NCBI GenBank assembly: GCA_022606135.1
Contig: JABYQN010000003.1
Coordinates: 1,426,001 to 1,490,000, forward strand
Reading direction: 5' to 3'
Source: Fomes fomentarius
Lineage: Eukaryota; Basidiomycota; Agaricomycetes; Polyporales; Polyporaceae
Length of the DNA: 64,000 bases
Below the pieces are notes generated by a model. That model had not been told where the DNA came from and did no database searches. It saw nothing but the letters and a program-made list of their open reading frames with translations. Of the stretch, positions 50,168 through 60,374 are shown in pieces. How positions within the stretch are numbered: the stretch's first letter is position 1; the number at the start of each line of letters is the position of its first letter. A program made the position numbers and the translations under genes.

Positions 50168-50697
50168 TGTAAGTCACAACAAAGAGAGATCTTCAGTCAG
50201 TGAGCGAACGACTATATTGCATAGTGAAGTACCTGTAAGTCACAACAAAGAGAGACTACAAGTACAAAGTCAGTAAGAGGTAGTAGAGCATATGTATGTA
50301 AGGGACTTACTCTTCAGTCAGTGAGCGAACGACTGAAGAGCAGAGGCGAAGAAGGGACTGCTTATATACATGAGGGATGAGTCCATGAGTCAGCGAATAA
50401 AGCAGTCACATGTAGCCATAAGACGATGAGTCAGAGTCTGTATCGGCATATGAGTCAGATACAGTCATAGCATGAGTCAGACATAAGGTCTAGAAGAGTC
50501 CGGTGCAGTGTAGAACACACTGGTACGCACAGGAATGCACAGTAACCATATGGTCATGGGAAAGTACAGTAGGAGAACAAAGAAAACCATAAATGGTAAG
50601 TAGGAACACAGCCTATCTAATCATATGACCATAAACAAGTGTACACAACTCCAGTCCGAGTACAGCCGGTAGTCCGGAAGTTCAACACCTTGAGAAT
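50168..50697. mobile_element. Nested 530-bp insertion within copia pol
   Basis: Flanked by a perfect 5-bp duplication GCGAC (50163-50167 and 50698-50702); the pol frame is continuous across the site without it. It starts TGTAAGTCAC but ends GAGAAT rather than CA. It has internal direct repeats: TGTAAGTCACAACAAAGAGA occurs at 50168 and 50234, and TCTTCAGTCAGTGAGCGAAC at about 50190 and 50311. It has no coding capacity. Most likely a solo LTR or a non-autonomous element; the family is not identified. Confidence 0.75.
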
Positions 50698-53224
50698 GCG
50701 ACCCTTCCCCTCATTGAGCACTTTGTAATCAATTTATGCTGCAACATTCCACCAGGGCCATTCTGGTGGCTGTGCAGACTTCTCTGGCTCAGCAGGGGGT
50801 GATGATGTTGCCCTTTCAGTGGGCACATTCAGTTGCAGGAGCACTGGCTCTCCAGCTTGCTGCCCCGCAGTGTCTCCCCCTGCTGGCACATTCTCCTGTG
50901 CTGGCGCAGCAGGTGCCTGGATCTCAATGAAGTTGAAATCATCGTCATTTGTGGGAGCAATGTGTCTGGGGACAGCAAAAATGATATTGCGGGATTTCCT
51001 GATCTGGTGTGCACGTGGGTTGTAGAATTTCTGTGCCTTGCTTCTGTCAGCCATGCCCATAAACAGCATAGCTTTGGACTTTGGGTCCAGCTTTGTCCAC
51101 TTCTGCCGGTCAGTGAGAACCCAGCACCAGCTCCCCCACTCCTGGAGAGCTGACACATCTGGCTTGCTGCCTGTCCAGACCTTGCTAGGTGTTTAATCCT
51201 TGAGTGCATGGGTGGGGATCTATTTTTGAGGTATACCACATATTCAACAGCGAGTGGCCACAGAAATTTGGGCTGCTCCTGTGCAATGATAAGCGCTATG
51301 GCTTAATCCATCATGGTCTGGTTGACCCGTTTGGTGATACCATTTTGGGCTGATGATCTAGGCGCTGTGGTCTGGAGTTCAATCCCCTTGTCCCTGAGGT
51401 AACTGGTAAACTCCGTACTGAGGTATTCCCCACCATTGTCACAGCAGACAGTTTTTAGGGTGACACCAAACTTGTTCTTCACGTAAGCTTGATAATGTTT
51501 GAAATGCTCCAGTTCGTCTGTTTTCATCTTGGACAGCTCCACCACCATGTGCCTGGTGTGAGCATCTGTGAAGGTTGAGAAGTATTTCTCACCCCAGATT
51601 CCCATCACCAATGCCTTTCCCCACAGATCCATCACCGTGAGATCCCCAATTGCCCCTGCCTCACTCTCCAACTTCTTTGGAAACAGTGCTACAGTTTGCT
51701 TCCCCTGTATACATGCCTCACATTGACCTGATGCCGGCACTGTCTCGTCCACCTCCATTCCCACAACCATGTCCTTCTGCTTCATTGCCTGAAGCGCCTT
51801 CATCCCCATGTGAGCGTACACCTTGTGCCACTTGTCCCATGTCTGAAGTCGCTTTGGCCGTGCCATGGCAGCTGCACATGTTGTGTCCACTGCCCCTCCG
51901 CTGTCCTCCACCACTGTACCATCTATATGGTACAGGTAGTTCCTGACTTGCTTCCCTGTCACATAGATGTGACCCTTCATGCTGACAAATTGAATTGTAC
52001 CATTGATCATTTCAACCCTGTGACCATGTGCTTCTACGCACCCTATGGAGATGAGATTGTGTGGGAATGCCCAGTGCATGTACGACATCACATAATTCAA
52101 TCATCTTGGGCTTCCCTTTGATCACAAATCAAAGTTTGATGGTGCCGTGGCCTAGAATGGGCATTGATCTGGCCCCCTGGAAAGTCTTCCCCAGGGTGAA
52201 GGTGTAGTTGGTGAAGGACATGCACTCCCGCACCACATGGACAGTTGTGCCTGTATCTGCGATCCAGAAATCAGCATCAAGCATTGACAGCGCGATCTCT
52301 TCTGGCTGATCAGTGGCAGTGCAGGCATACTTGGAGTCTGAGTCTGAGTCCGACTCTTCAGCCACCATAGCCACCTTTGATTTGCTCGAGCTCCCCCTCT
52401 TCCCATCCTTTTACTTCTCCCTCTCCTGTTCCTTCCCTTTGCCCTTTAGACCCTTCTTCTTCTGGGGACAATCCTGCTTGATATGTCCCTCCTTCCTGCA
52501 TTTGTAGCACCCCTTCCCCTTACCCTGACTTGCAATCATTGAGACATGGCTGTTCGATCTAGCTGCTTGTTCCCTGATCCGAGACATGATGGCATCGGGA
52601 TCGGAAAGATCTGTTTTGAGATTGAAGCTGTTGGTGAAACTGTCCCACGACTTCGAAAGCACTGTAAGCAGGATAAGTGAGAACTTGTCCTCCTGGAGGG
52701 AGCATCCAAGTCCCACAAGTTCCTCGTGCCATGCAGACATTTGATCAAGCCAATTGTCAATGTCCTCCTCTTCGGTGAGAACTGCGTGCAGCAACTTCCG
52801 CCGGATTTCAATGACTCTTGTAATTCCTTTTGCTTGGAATTTGCCCTCGAGCTTTTGCCAAGCCTGGTGTTTTGGAGCTGATTGATGACATGCTTACCAG
52901 TACGCATGATGATCGTGTTATAGGCGCTCCAATTCATCTCCTCCTAATCTGCCACTGCCTTCACCTCCCCCACATCCTTCTCATCCTTCACCTCTGGCTT
53001 CTTCTTCTTCCCACTTACCCAATCCCACACATTTGCTTCCCACAGGAAAGCTTCCATCTGGATTTTCCACATGGGCCAGTCTGCAACGCTATTCAGCGAT
53101 TCAATCTTGGTGCCCTGAGTGATGTAGTTCAACATCATGTTGCCAGATAAAATATGATGAGGTAAGCAAGTTTTTGCAAGCAGTTGTATTGGAAGCATAG
53201 TGGATCTTGTTAGAGCTTTTTAGG

Positions 53225-53238
53225 CAGGGCTCATAACC
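53225..53238 (-). other. Copia primer-binding site (half-tRNA type)
   Basis: Directly after the 5' LTR the minus strand reads GGTTATGAGCCCTG. This is complementary to the anticodon stem-loop of initiator tRNA-Met (...GGGCTCATAACC...), not to a tRNA 3' end. It is the same arrangement as in Drosophila copia, which is primed by a tRNA-iMet half. Confidence 0.75.
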
Positions 53239-53473
53239 TGTTGGAGTTCGAGAGAGAGGAAGTAGATGAATTGATAGGGAGACGACTGCAAGTATGAGTA
53301 CAAGTACGAGACAATGAAGTATTAGTTAACAAAGTAACAAAGAGCTATTGTATGAGTGATAAACATCGTAACAATGGCGATAGTAAGTAAACATAAGACC
53401 CATTTGTAAGTGACCATACAAACAGAGATAATGGAAGTAAGTAACACTATTAGTAACCTTTATTACTACAACA
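53239..53473 (-). repeat. Copia 5' LTR
   Basis: 235 bp, TG...CA. Upstream LTR on the minus strand and probable promoter of the element. Confidence 0.95.
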
Positions 53474-53478
53474 TAGAC

Positions 53479-55290
53479 TCATACATGTCCAAATGAGTGA
53501 TGTGTCATGCCAATATTGACCCGGAAATTATCAAAATGGCCTGATTTTGACACCGAACTGACCTTGGCAAGTGATCCCACAGATAATGCTATTTTTATCT
53601 AAGTGATGTCCACTAATGCGATGAAGAGCAGACAACTGGATCCCAGGCCTCAGTTGGATGCTGCCTGGACATTGAGCAGATACTAGTGCATGGGTGCCTG
53701 TTTTCAAGCCATGAACATGCATGAATGTCAAAATGGAATCTCATGATATTCTCTGCTGTTATAGTGAATTGGAGCTCACAGCACATACTTTGTGATAAAT
53801 AGAAGCCATAAAGTATGATTGAGCACCATTCCATGTAGTTTGAGGATGTTTTCCTGAGGCTGGCTAAAACATCTATGTAGTATGCAACTTGCTATGGCAA
53901 CATGGAGTAGTGATCATGGGCAGTGTGAGTATAAATTGTGCTTCTTGGTTCAAATCCCTGCAATGCACTTTTGCATTTCCATGGTGGCCCAGGTGAGCTT
54001 ATTTAATCACTGCAAATGCCTGTCCCAATGTCCTCCTGATACTAGACTTGTGCATCTGGTCAAGGTCAGGAATTATTATTGTACAATTAGGCACCCAGAA
54101 ATTATTGATTAGGGTCTTGTTGGGCATCTGACCAATGCTCGGTCTTCGGATCCTTCTCAGATGTAGAACTCCTCCAGGTGTGTATGTCAATATTGAATCA
54201 AAATTTGGAACATACACGCACAGTGATACAACCACCACACCCTTGGCAAAGTGAATAGCAATTTTTGCTTGAAACAAAATATCTTTCGCCCAGTCTTGCT
54301 CACATCTCCACCGCAGAACCATCATGAATAAGACTTTTCGATTTTGTGTACTTGCCCTGCACTGACTTCCAACTTCACATGTATATGTCCACAACCGTGT
54401 TTATGTTGCAAGACAAGACATGTCCTACAACCAACCTAACAATGAACAACAAGCTACACGTCTCCTACTACAAAAACATCACAGTTTCATCCAACTCCCT
54501 CCCAGTCCTCACTCCCCACTAGGGTTGTTTGCAAGTGTAGACTCACTCCAGTAGCCCTTGCACTTGTGCTGGCTTGGACATTGCTCACCACTGTCTGGGT
54601 TGTCAGAGCCATTGCCATCATTGTTGTCATCACACCTTTCATTTGCAAAATTACTGAGGAGCTTGCCAGTCTTGGTACCCATGGAGTCAATGTGGGCTTG
54701 ATGCAGCCATCAAGGATCAGCATAAGTGTCCAGGATCGCCCGAAGGGCCATACCTTATTCCTGGACACTGACTACATGCTGAAGTGTTGCGTATGTGTGC
54801 CCAGTAGCTTGTCAGAAATTATTGTACGATGCCCCCAGGTCTTGCCCACAATATCCCTGAATATCTCCATCCAATAAGATTGCCCAGTCATTGACCTATA
54901 TATAGGTCCACAGCATCTCATAAATAGTATGGCCCAGCTCTTCCACCATATAACACTCAGAATATATACAGGGTATGGCAACCCAGCCCCTCGGACATAT
55001 AACACTGGGAGATAGCAGAGTGTACCAACTCATAATATAAAGTACTTATGTAGCCTACAATGAGGAGATATCTCCCAGTACAGGTCAGGAAAAAGACATC
55101 ATACAAGTGGGTGATGTGTGATAACAAAGTATCATGCCGATCACCTTAATGCACAACAACTTGCTTGAAGCTGTTTTTTTTGGAATCCTCGTTTATAGTC
55201 CTTGAAGGCAGTGCCTTATGGTAGACTATGGTTACAGACAATTCCACTTATATGGCATACTCTGGCATAGGTTATCACTAATCAGTAAGG
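53479..55290. other. AT-richer repeat-like region with degenerate coding sequence
   Basis: No intact gene. On the minus strand about 54487-55005, pieces in different frames look protein-like: a Cys/His-bearing stretch with CPSQHKCKGYW near 54550 and an Asp/Asn-rich stretch before it. They are interrupted by stops and resemble decayed transposon coding sequence of a family I cannot name. A 32-bp segment at 54727-54758 recurs at 60286-60317. At 53895-53957 there is a tRNA-like pair of pol III boxes. Confidence 0.4.
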
Positions 55291-55729
55291 GCTTGTGCTG
55301 GGTGCAGTAGCAGTAATTGTAATTAAACATACACACAGTGTGATCCTGGGGGCATGTAACACTCCTTCTAAACTGCTCCTGCAACTGTCATTCCAGACAT
55401 CCTGGGCCCAGACTTATTTGCCCTGGGCCCCCCAAAGCCAAGCCCACTGCCATTGGTTACACCTGCTCCTCGGTCCAGTTGTGCACAGGCTGGACACTGC
55501 CACAGTTTCCCACACCGCAGCAGGCAGGTCGGCCGGGCTACACCAATGGTTGTTATGTAATTGTGATTGCTCAGCAGGGCCAAAGCCCAGATAGTGTTGC
55601 TGAAAACCCCTAAGTGACCCGGCATGTCAGATGCATGTTGCCGTACTAGGTTCTGGTAGGTCCTGGATACCCTTCCAGGCCATGATGTAATTGGGGGGGT
55701 GGAACCTCGGGCACCAAGCGACAGCTGAG
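55291..55729. other. Possible SINE body and flank
   Basis: Sequence downstream (minus strand) of the tRNA-like head at 55730-55825. It may be the body of the same SINE; where it ends cannot be told from one copy. Confidence 0.35.
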
Positions 55730-55825
55730 GGCAGGGGCAAGGGGATTCAAACTTGCGACCTCACAATTTGTTCGAACCCACCACAGGGGGCTGGGTTACC
55801 CACTACACCAGCCTACCCCCTTGCT
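55730..55825 (-). mobile_element. tRNA-derived SINE head
   Basis: The minus strand has a near-consensus A box TGGTGTAGTGG (55810-55800) and a B box AGTTTGAATCC (55753-55743) within GGTCGCAAGTTTGAATCC, 46 bp apart, as in tRNA genes. The sequence does not fold as a proper tRNA: the 5' and 3' acceptor arms do not pair. A SINE promoter is therefore more likely than a tRNA gene. Confidence 0.6.
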
Positions 55826-56614
55826 TGAAGCTTATCTATGAAACTTGTTCTGGAGCCTGGAGGAGTCAAGACACCGAATTTTTGTTCCCAGGGCAGCAGA
55901 CACTAGGATGTATCTTAGCTAACTATATGTTCTTACAAGGCAGTTTGGAGGAGTGGTCAGTATCATCTCATTGGAAGAAAATGACATAGTACATTCGAAT
56001 CCCGTTAATTTTGATTTTTCACCCATGAGCTTTGGGAAATCAAGCGCCCACTCCATTATCTCCCCAAGGTCTCAGCCCAGATCGTGGGGATATGGAGCTC
56101 AGGATATTGGTCCACTTCCCGCACTGGATATACCCATTCAAGATTGTTCATACAATATATGTGCAAGGGGTGGGTGGCAACCATACAACCAATAACTACT
56201 TACATTGTTGGATAGGTAAAAATGCGCATGTTATAGGGTCGGATACATGCACGACATTGCATCAAGATACAGTTTCACCGGCTTGTGTGTATATATATGT
56301 CTTCCGCGCGTGTAGTGGACAGGCCGTGCAAGCATTAAAAGCATTAAAAGCGAGTCCTTTTGGGGTGGGAAAGTACCGAGTTTGGTGCGTTAAGTGTTTC
56401 AAGTGAGTGTATTTGGTATGTGCTTTTCACGGTAACCCTAGCACCAGTGGCCGTAGTGCCGTTCTGCACGAGAACGACTTGTCAGATAGCCACAGGCTGA
56501 AGATGAGGAGTATGAGTGTATGTCATCTCAAGTGGTAGATTGTAGAGCCGTCAAGCATGCCACGTGCATGGATACGAGCAGGACGGTGCTGAGCCAGTCT
56601 CGCGGCGCTACTAG
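55826..56614. other. Spacer before the Tc1/mariner element
   Basis: No supported gene. A short direct repeat, GCATTAAAAGCATTAAAAGC, lies at about 56331-56350. Confidence 0.4.
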
Positions 56615-56616
56615 TA

Positions 56617-56724
56617 CAGCCTCTTGCATATAGAATGACAATTTCGTGATTTTCGTCGCTTTGTTTGTCCCGGACAAATAAAGCCTAATATGGTAAGTAA
56701 TCCCGGTTTGGGTTGCAGGCGCTT
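56617..56724 (+). repeat. Left terminal inverted repeat of the transposon
   Basis: 108 bp matching 60119-60226 in reverse complement with only one or two differences (for example ATATAG against ATATAT). It ends inward at GCAGGCGCTT. Confidence 0.93.
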
Positions 56725-57116
56725 TGCCTCGGTCCCGCAAGCTACTTCGTCACTGTGGTTCAACTTGAACATGCTGCCTGCTCTCCGTCTGCTGATTCTC
56801 GATGCTTATGTCGCCAACTACTCGTCTGGTCATGAGTCTGCATAGTCAAGAAGGCCTGGACTCCGGTGCATCCATTAGAAACCCACCAACTCTTGTGAGT
56901 CTCCTCCAAGATCACCTCGTTGTCAACAGGTCTCGGGCTAACTGTTTACAATCTCTTCCGCTCTGCAAGATACGCATGATAGCGGGTAGTCGTCGGCCTT
57001 GGAGGATGTGATGGATCAACTAGGGCGGGATTATAAGTATAAGGTGAGCTGGCCATCTTTTCTTCGCTCCCTTCCCTCAACGTCTTTCATTCTCCTCTTT
57101 CTGTGTTCCTTTCCTC
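56725..57116 (+). promoter_or_regulatory. Internal promoter region of the transposon's second gene
   Basis: About 390 bp between the left TIR and the accessory-gene start, with a CT-rich stretch (57050-57115) directly before the ATG, typical of fungal promoters. A TATA-like TTATAAGTATAAGG lies at about 57031-57044. A small untranslated or coding exon here cannot be excluded. Confidence 0.5.
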
Positions 57117-58985
57117 ATGGCTGAGCATGCTTCTTCGCCTATCCGATTCATCATGTATCAGCCTCCATCAAAGCCCGGAGAATTGCCTCCGCCTCCTCGT
57201 CCAGCTTCAAAATATTGGTTGAGCAACCCTGCTTTCATCGGTACGTACTCTCGTTTAGGTGCTTCAGACTTGGAGTTGATCAGCACTACTTATAGATGGC
57301 GCCCTGCCGGAGCCACAGTACTATCACAGTCAAGAGGAGCTCGATGAGCATCATGCCGCCGCCTTGGCAGCCGCCGCAGGACTTGTCGAACTGCAGGGTG
57401 GGTCTGCTCGTGTTCGAACACCCCCCATGTCTCGTCCTTCGACTCCCGAAGCACCGCAATCTCCCAATGCTGAGCCTGTCATGGAGGTTGCTCCAGCTGG
57501 AGCTTGTGCTTTGACGCCTCCCGTATCAGCAACGACAGAGCAGCCCGCTGTCCGTTTGCCGGAAGTAGGTGAGTGATAGTTTGTAACGTTACATGTGTGG
57601 CTTGCACTGACTGCTGTACAGAGGGTCACCTCATCCAGGCAACAATGCACTACGTCGAGCAGGCCCGAGGCCCTTCACAACGTGGCAGTAAGGTTGTCAT
57701 GAAGCCGTTGCACGTTACGAAGATGGTCAACGCTCCGTTATCCGGGATCACTCGTGCAGAGTTTGTCTGTGCCTTCCTCGGTGCTCATGGCCTTGCTGAA
57801 CAGTACGCTGCTGGACCTCACTCGGGGCCGAAGTTCAAGCTCTGGTGGACTGGTGTCAGGTAAGTGATGTGCCGTTTGTGATAATACGCATACTAATGTG
57901 TTGTGCAGCAAGGGTCAGGCCGGTACGATTGAGCGTGACTGTGACTTTGATGTCGCACTCAATGCCATCCTCAAGAAGCGTGGATGTCGTGCCGTGAGTG
58001 TGGGGTTCCAGCTTGAGGATCTCAACGGTTTCAGTGTGCGCACTAAACGGGTATGTCGCTCTCAATACCTATCAATATCTCTGCTAACGACTGTCATACA
58101 GCCCTTTCTAGCCGACATTGACTCCATCGATCAAGAGGAAGAACTCATGCACGGTACAATGGTATGTACACTGTGCTGCAATGACCGCACTTGTGCTGAA
58201 CTAGTACAGGTTCCACAGGTCGCCACGTTCTCCAGTACTGTGCAGCTTCATGGGTCGATCATCCTTGAGCTACGCAGAATTCACAAGTGCTCAGACCACG
58301 TTGATGAGAACAACCAAGCTGGTGCATGCTACAAGCCAGATGGGAAGGGTGTGCAAGGCCATATCCGCCTCAACAATCGCCGCCTGAAGTCATGGGCTGC
58401 TGCAGTCGTATGTTTGGTTCCAATCTTACATTCATGGCATGTGATCTGAGTTCCTCACAGGCTGCGGGAGAAGCAACGAAGTACATTCCTCCGAACAACA
58501 GTGACTTCGATGGTGTGGTAGGGCCGAAGCCTCGTGGCACTTTGGGCCCGCACTCTGCCGCCGCGCCTTCAGTTGGTGATCCGACCCAGGCCTTGCTATT
58601 AGGTCTTATGCCGCTGTTCACTGCACTCGCTGGGCAGCAGCTTGTATCTGCACATACAGCTGGACCCTCGGTGTTCTCCCTAGGCAATCCCCCTCGTACG
58701 CCAGCACATGTCTCTCAGCGCTCCCCTCTATCCTCTCCTTTGCAACCTGACGACAATGAGCTGCATCAATTCCTTGTCGCTCTCCTGGCCAAGAAGGATA
58801 TCGACTTGCTTGCTTGTGAGTCGCAGCTTGCAGCCCTCGACTTTACGCCAGACATCCTACCTGTGGTTGAGGTTTCCCAGCTGAAGGAAGTTACCGGAGC
58901 CACTGATGGTAAGCTTATCAAAATGCAGCTTTTCGCAAAGGAGTGGACAAAGCGTCAGGAGGAGAAGCGTCGTGCACACTTATAG
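57117..58985 (+). CDS. Transposon-borne accessory gene of unknown function
   Basis: Multi-exon gene inside the TIRs. It starts MAEHASSPIRFIMYQPPSKP at the end of a CT-rich promoter. Exon 1 splices to a Glu/Ala-rich segment (YYHSQEELDEHH), then a Pro/Ser-rich linker. A compact region follows (VVMKPLHVTKMVNAPLSGIT, RAEFVCAFLGAHGLAEQYA, FDVALNAILKKRGCRAVSVG) with the look of a folded globular domain, and a Pro-rich part. The C-terminus is helical (LHQFLVALLAKKDIDLLACE, KEWTKRQEEKRRAHL). I recognise no family and see no nuclease or transposase catalytic motif. Its position, between TIR and transposase, implies that it moves with the element and may be a transposition helper, regulator or captured host gene. 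Confidence 0.72.
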
Positions 58986-59039
58986 ATATCTAGTTCCTTT
59001 TCCTATTACGGCTCTACGCATCTGTCATTTACTCGTCTA

Positions 59040-60112
59040 CTATGTGTACCCGCACATTTTAATCCATCCTAATGCCTTTTCCTTTGTAATCTCTCCTGCG
59101 GCGCAGTGAATCAGCCATGGTCGCACCTCCGCTCGCACAGCCTCAGCTTCATGACGTCGAAGCCAGGCCTTGATGGCACTGAAAGCAAGCTCGATTGGAT
59201 TCATATCAGGGGAGTATGGAGGCAAGTAGACAAGCTTTGCTCCTAGGGTATCCAATCACTACGCCGACACAAACACAATAGGTGAAACATACCACACTCG
59301 TCTACCACAATCCGGCGAATCTCTTCGTCATGATGTATGGCACAATTATCCATCACTACCACACTACGTGGACCGGGGAACGGATTGAGTTGAGGTGCCT
59401 GTTGAAGAGCATGAAGAGACATGATACCATTGAACTTGACGTGACGACAACACACCAACTGGTCGTTTAAAAACTCGAGGAACCGCTCTTTATTCACTGA
59501 CCCTTCCACGATATCCAATGCAATAATACCATCGGTACTCAATGCTGGCAGGATCGAGTACCTCTGACCACGGAGGAAAGTGTCTCGACGTACACAAGCT
59601 CGTCCCACCTGTGCCCAACCTCTGCGCCGTTGATTTGTCAAATCATCCACACTTGACTCATCCAACCACACAAAGGACTCCACCGGCAGGTCACCCCACT
59701 CCGCAACCCACGTCGCCCGTAACAAGTCATCGCGCTCTGCTGCCTTCTTCGATATCCTCTTGTTGGAGAGTGACATGTTGCGGAGAGTGCGAGAGAGAGT
59801 GGCCAATGAGACACGGACACCACGGACCTCTTCAAGTTGGTCTTGAATCTCGTCAAGGAAGAGGACGGGGGTGTCGTCTAGTAGGGAAGAGATGAATTCG
59901 ATGTCCTCAGTACTCAGAATGCGAGGCCGGCCGGGAGATGCAGATGGCAAGACTGTATTGGTATGGTTGTATTGACGGAGGATTCTGTAGACAGTGCTGA
60001 TGCTGCTGTTGATACGTTGGGCAATCTCCTCAACAGGTACATTGTGGTTGTGGTACCAGGAGATGATATGCTCGCGCAACTGAACATCGAGGTGAGGGCC
60101 GTTCGGAGCCAT
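59040..60112 (-). CDS. IS630/Tc1/mariner DDE transposase
   Basis: Two exons (60112-59293 and 59242-59040) give 340 aa, the family norm. The N-terminus carries a helix-turn-helix ([20 protein letters not shown]) and a second DNA-binding half with the GRPRIL linker ([16 protein letters not shown]). The catalytic core has the first Asp in FVWLDESS, the second in [14 protein letters not shown], and the final Glu in [11 protein letters not shown], spaced DD35E by my count. No stop or frameshift; the 50-bp intron splits the codon of a Gly just before [11 protein letters not shown]. The enzyme cuts and pastes the element at TA sites. The ATG lies 7 bp inside the inner edge of the right TIR, so the TIR probably contains the promoter. 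Confidence 0.94.
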
Positions 60113-60118
60113 AGCATT

Positions 60119-60226
60119 AAGCGCCTGCAACCCAAACCGGGATTACTTACCATATTAGGCTTTATTTGTCCGGGACAAACAAAGCGACGAAAATCACGAA
60201 ATTGTCATTATATATGCAAGAGGCTG
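60119..60226 (-). repeat. Right terminal inverted repeat of the transposon
   Basis: Partner of 56617-56724; the TA target duplication follows at 60227-60228. Confidence 0.93.
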
Positions 60227-60285
60227 TAACGCCTGATCATTACATTTTCTCATACTCGACATCGATACCGCTACTCTCATTGCGA

Positions 60286-60317
60286 TGTCCAGGACCGCCC
60301 GGAGGGCCATAACTTAT
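60286..60317. repeat. Dispersed 32-bp repeat copy
   Basis: TGTCCAGGACCGCCCGGAGG and the 12 following bases match 54727-54758 at 29 of 32 positions, in the same orientation. It lies between the transposon and the VPS5 stop. Confidence 0.75.
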
Positions 60318-60374
60318 GAACATTACTCTGTGCTATGGTGCAATGAGCGAGGAAAGGGCCTAGTGTACGATCGA

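Larger units (their letters stand above)
48552..53198 (-). pseudogene. Copia gag-pol remnant
   Basis: Remains of a single Gag-Pol polyprotein running from about 53198 to 48559. Approximate positions: Gag 53150-52500, zinc knuckle about 52480-52520, protease about 52250, integrase 51900-51300, RT 49860-49300, RNase H 48950-48600. At least five in-frame stops and three frame changes were seen by eye. The frame continues exactly across the nested insertion at 50168-50697 when that insert and one copy of its target duplication are ignored. Confidence 0.9.
48330..53473 (-). mobile_element. Ty1/copia LTR retrotransposon, degenerate
   Basis: A 5.1 kb element on the minus strand with direct LTRs at both ends and a 5-bp target duplication TAGAC (48325-48329 and 53474-53478). 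The order is copia-type: Gag with zinc knuckle CYKCRKEGHIKQDC, protease (FWIADTGTTVHV), integrase (TVMDLWG, CCDNGGEY), reverse transcriptase (LHQYDIIGAYLNADL, VHMDDML), RNase H. Integrase before RT defines Ty1/copia. The coding frame is broken by several stops (for example after AVAD, EREK and NQTMMD) and frameshifts. RT has VHMDD where YVDD is usual, so the copy is dead. The primer site and polypurine tract remain recognisable. A 530-bp element is inserted within pol. Confidence 0.95.
56617..60226. mobile_element. Two-gene Tc1/mariner-type DNA transposon
   Basis: 3610 bp bounded by inverted repeats of about 108 bp starting CAGCCTCTTGCATATA, with a TA dinucleotide on each side (56615-56616 and 60227-60228), the target duplication of this superfamily. 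It holds an intact transposase (-) and a second, divergently placed gene (+) of unknown function; their 3' ends face each other. The TIRs are nearly identical over their length and the transposase frame is open, which suggests recent or continuing activity. Confidence 0.93.

Noticed and set aside
48330..53473. An autonomous, active copia element
   Set aside because: Multiple stops, frameshifts, an altered RT active-site motif, unequal LTRs and a nested insertion show it is dead.
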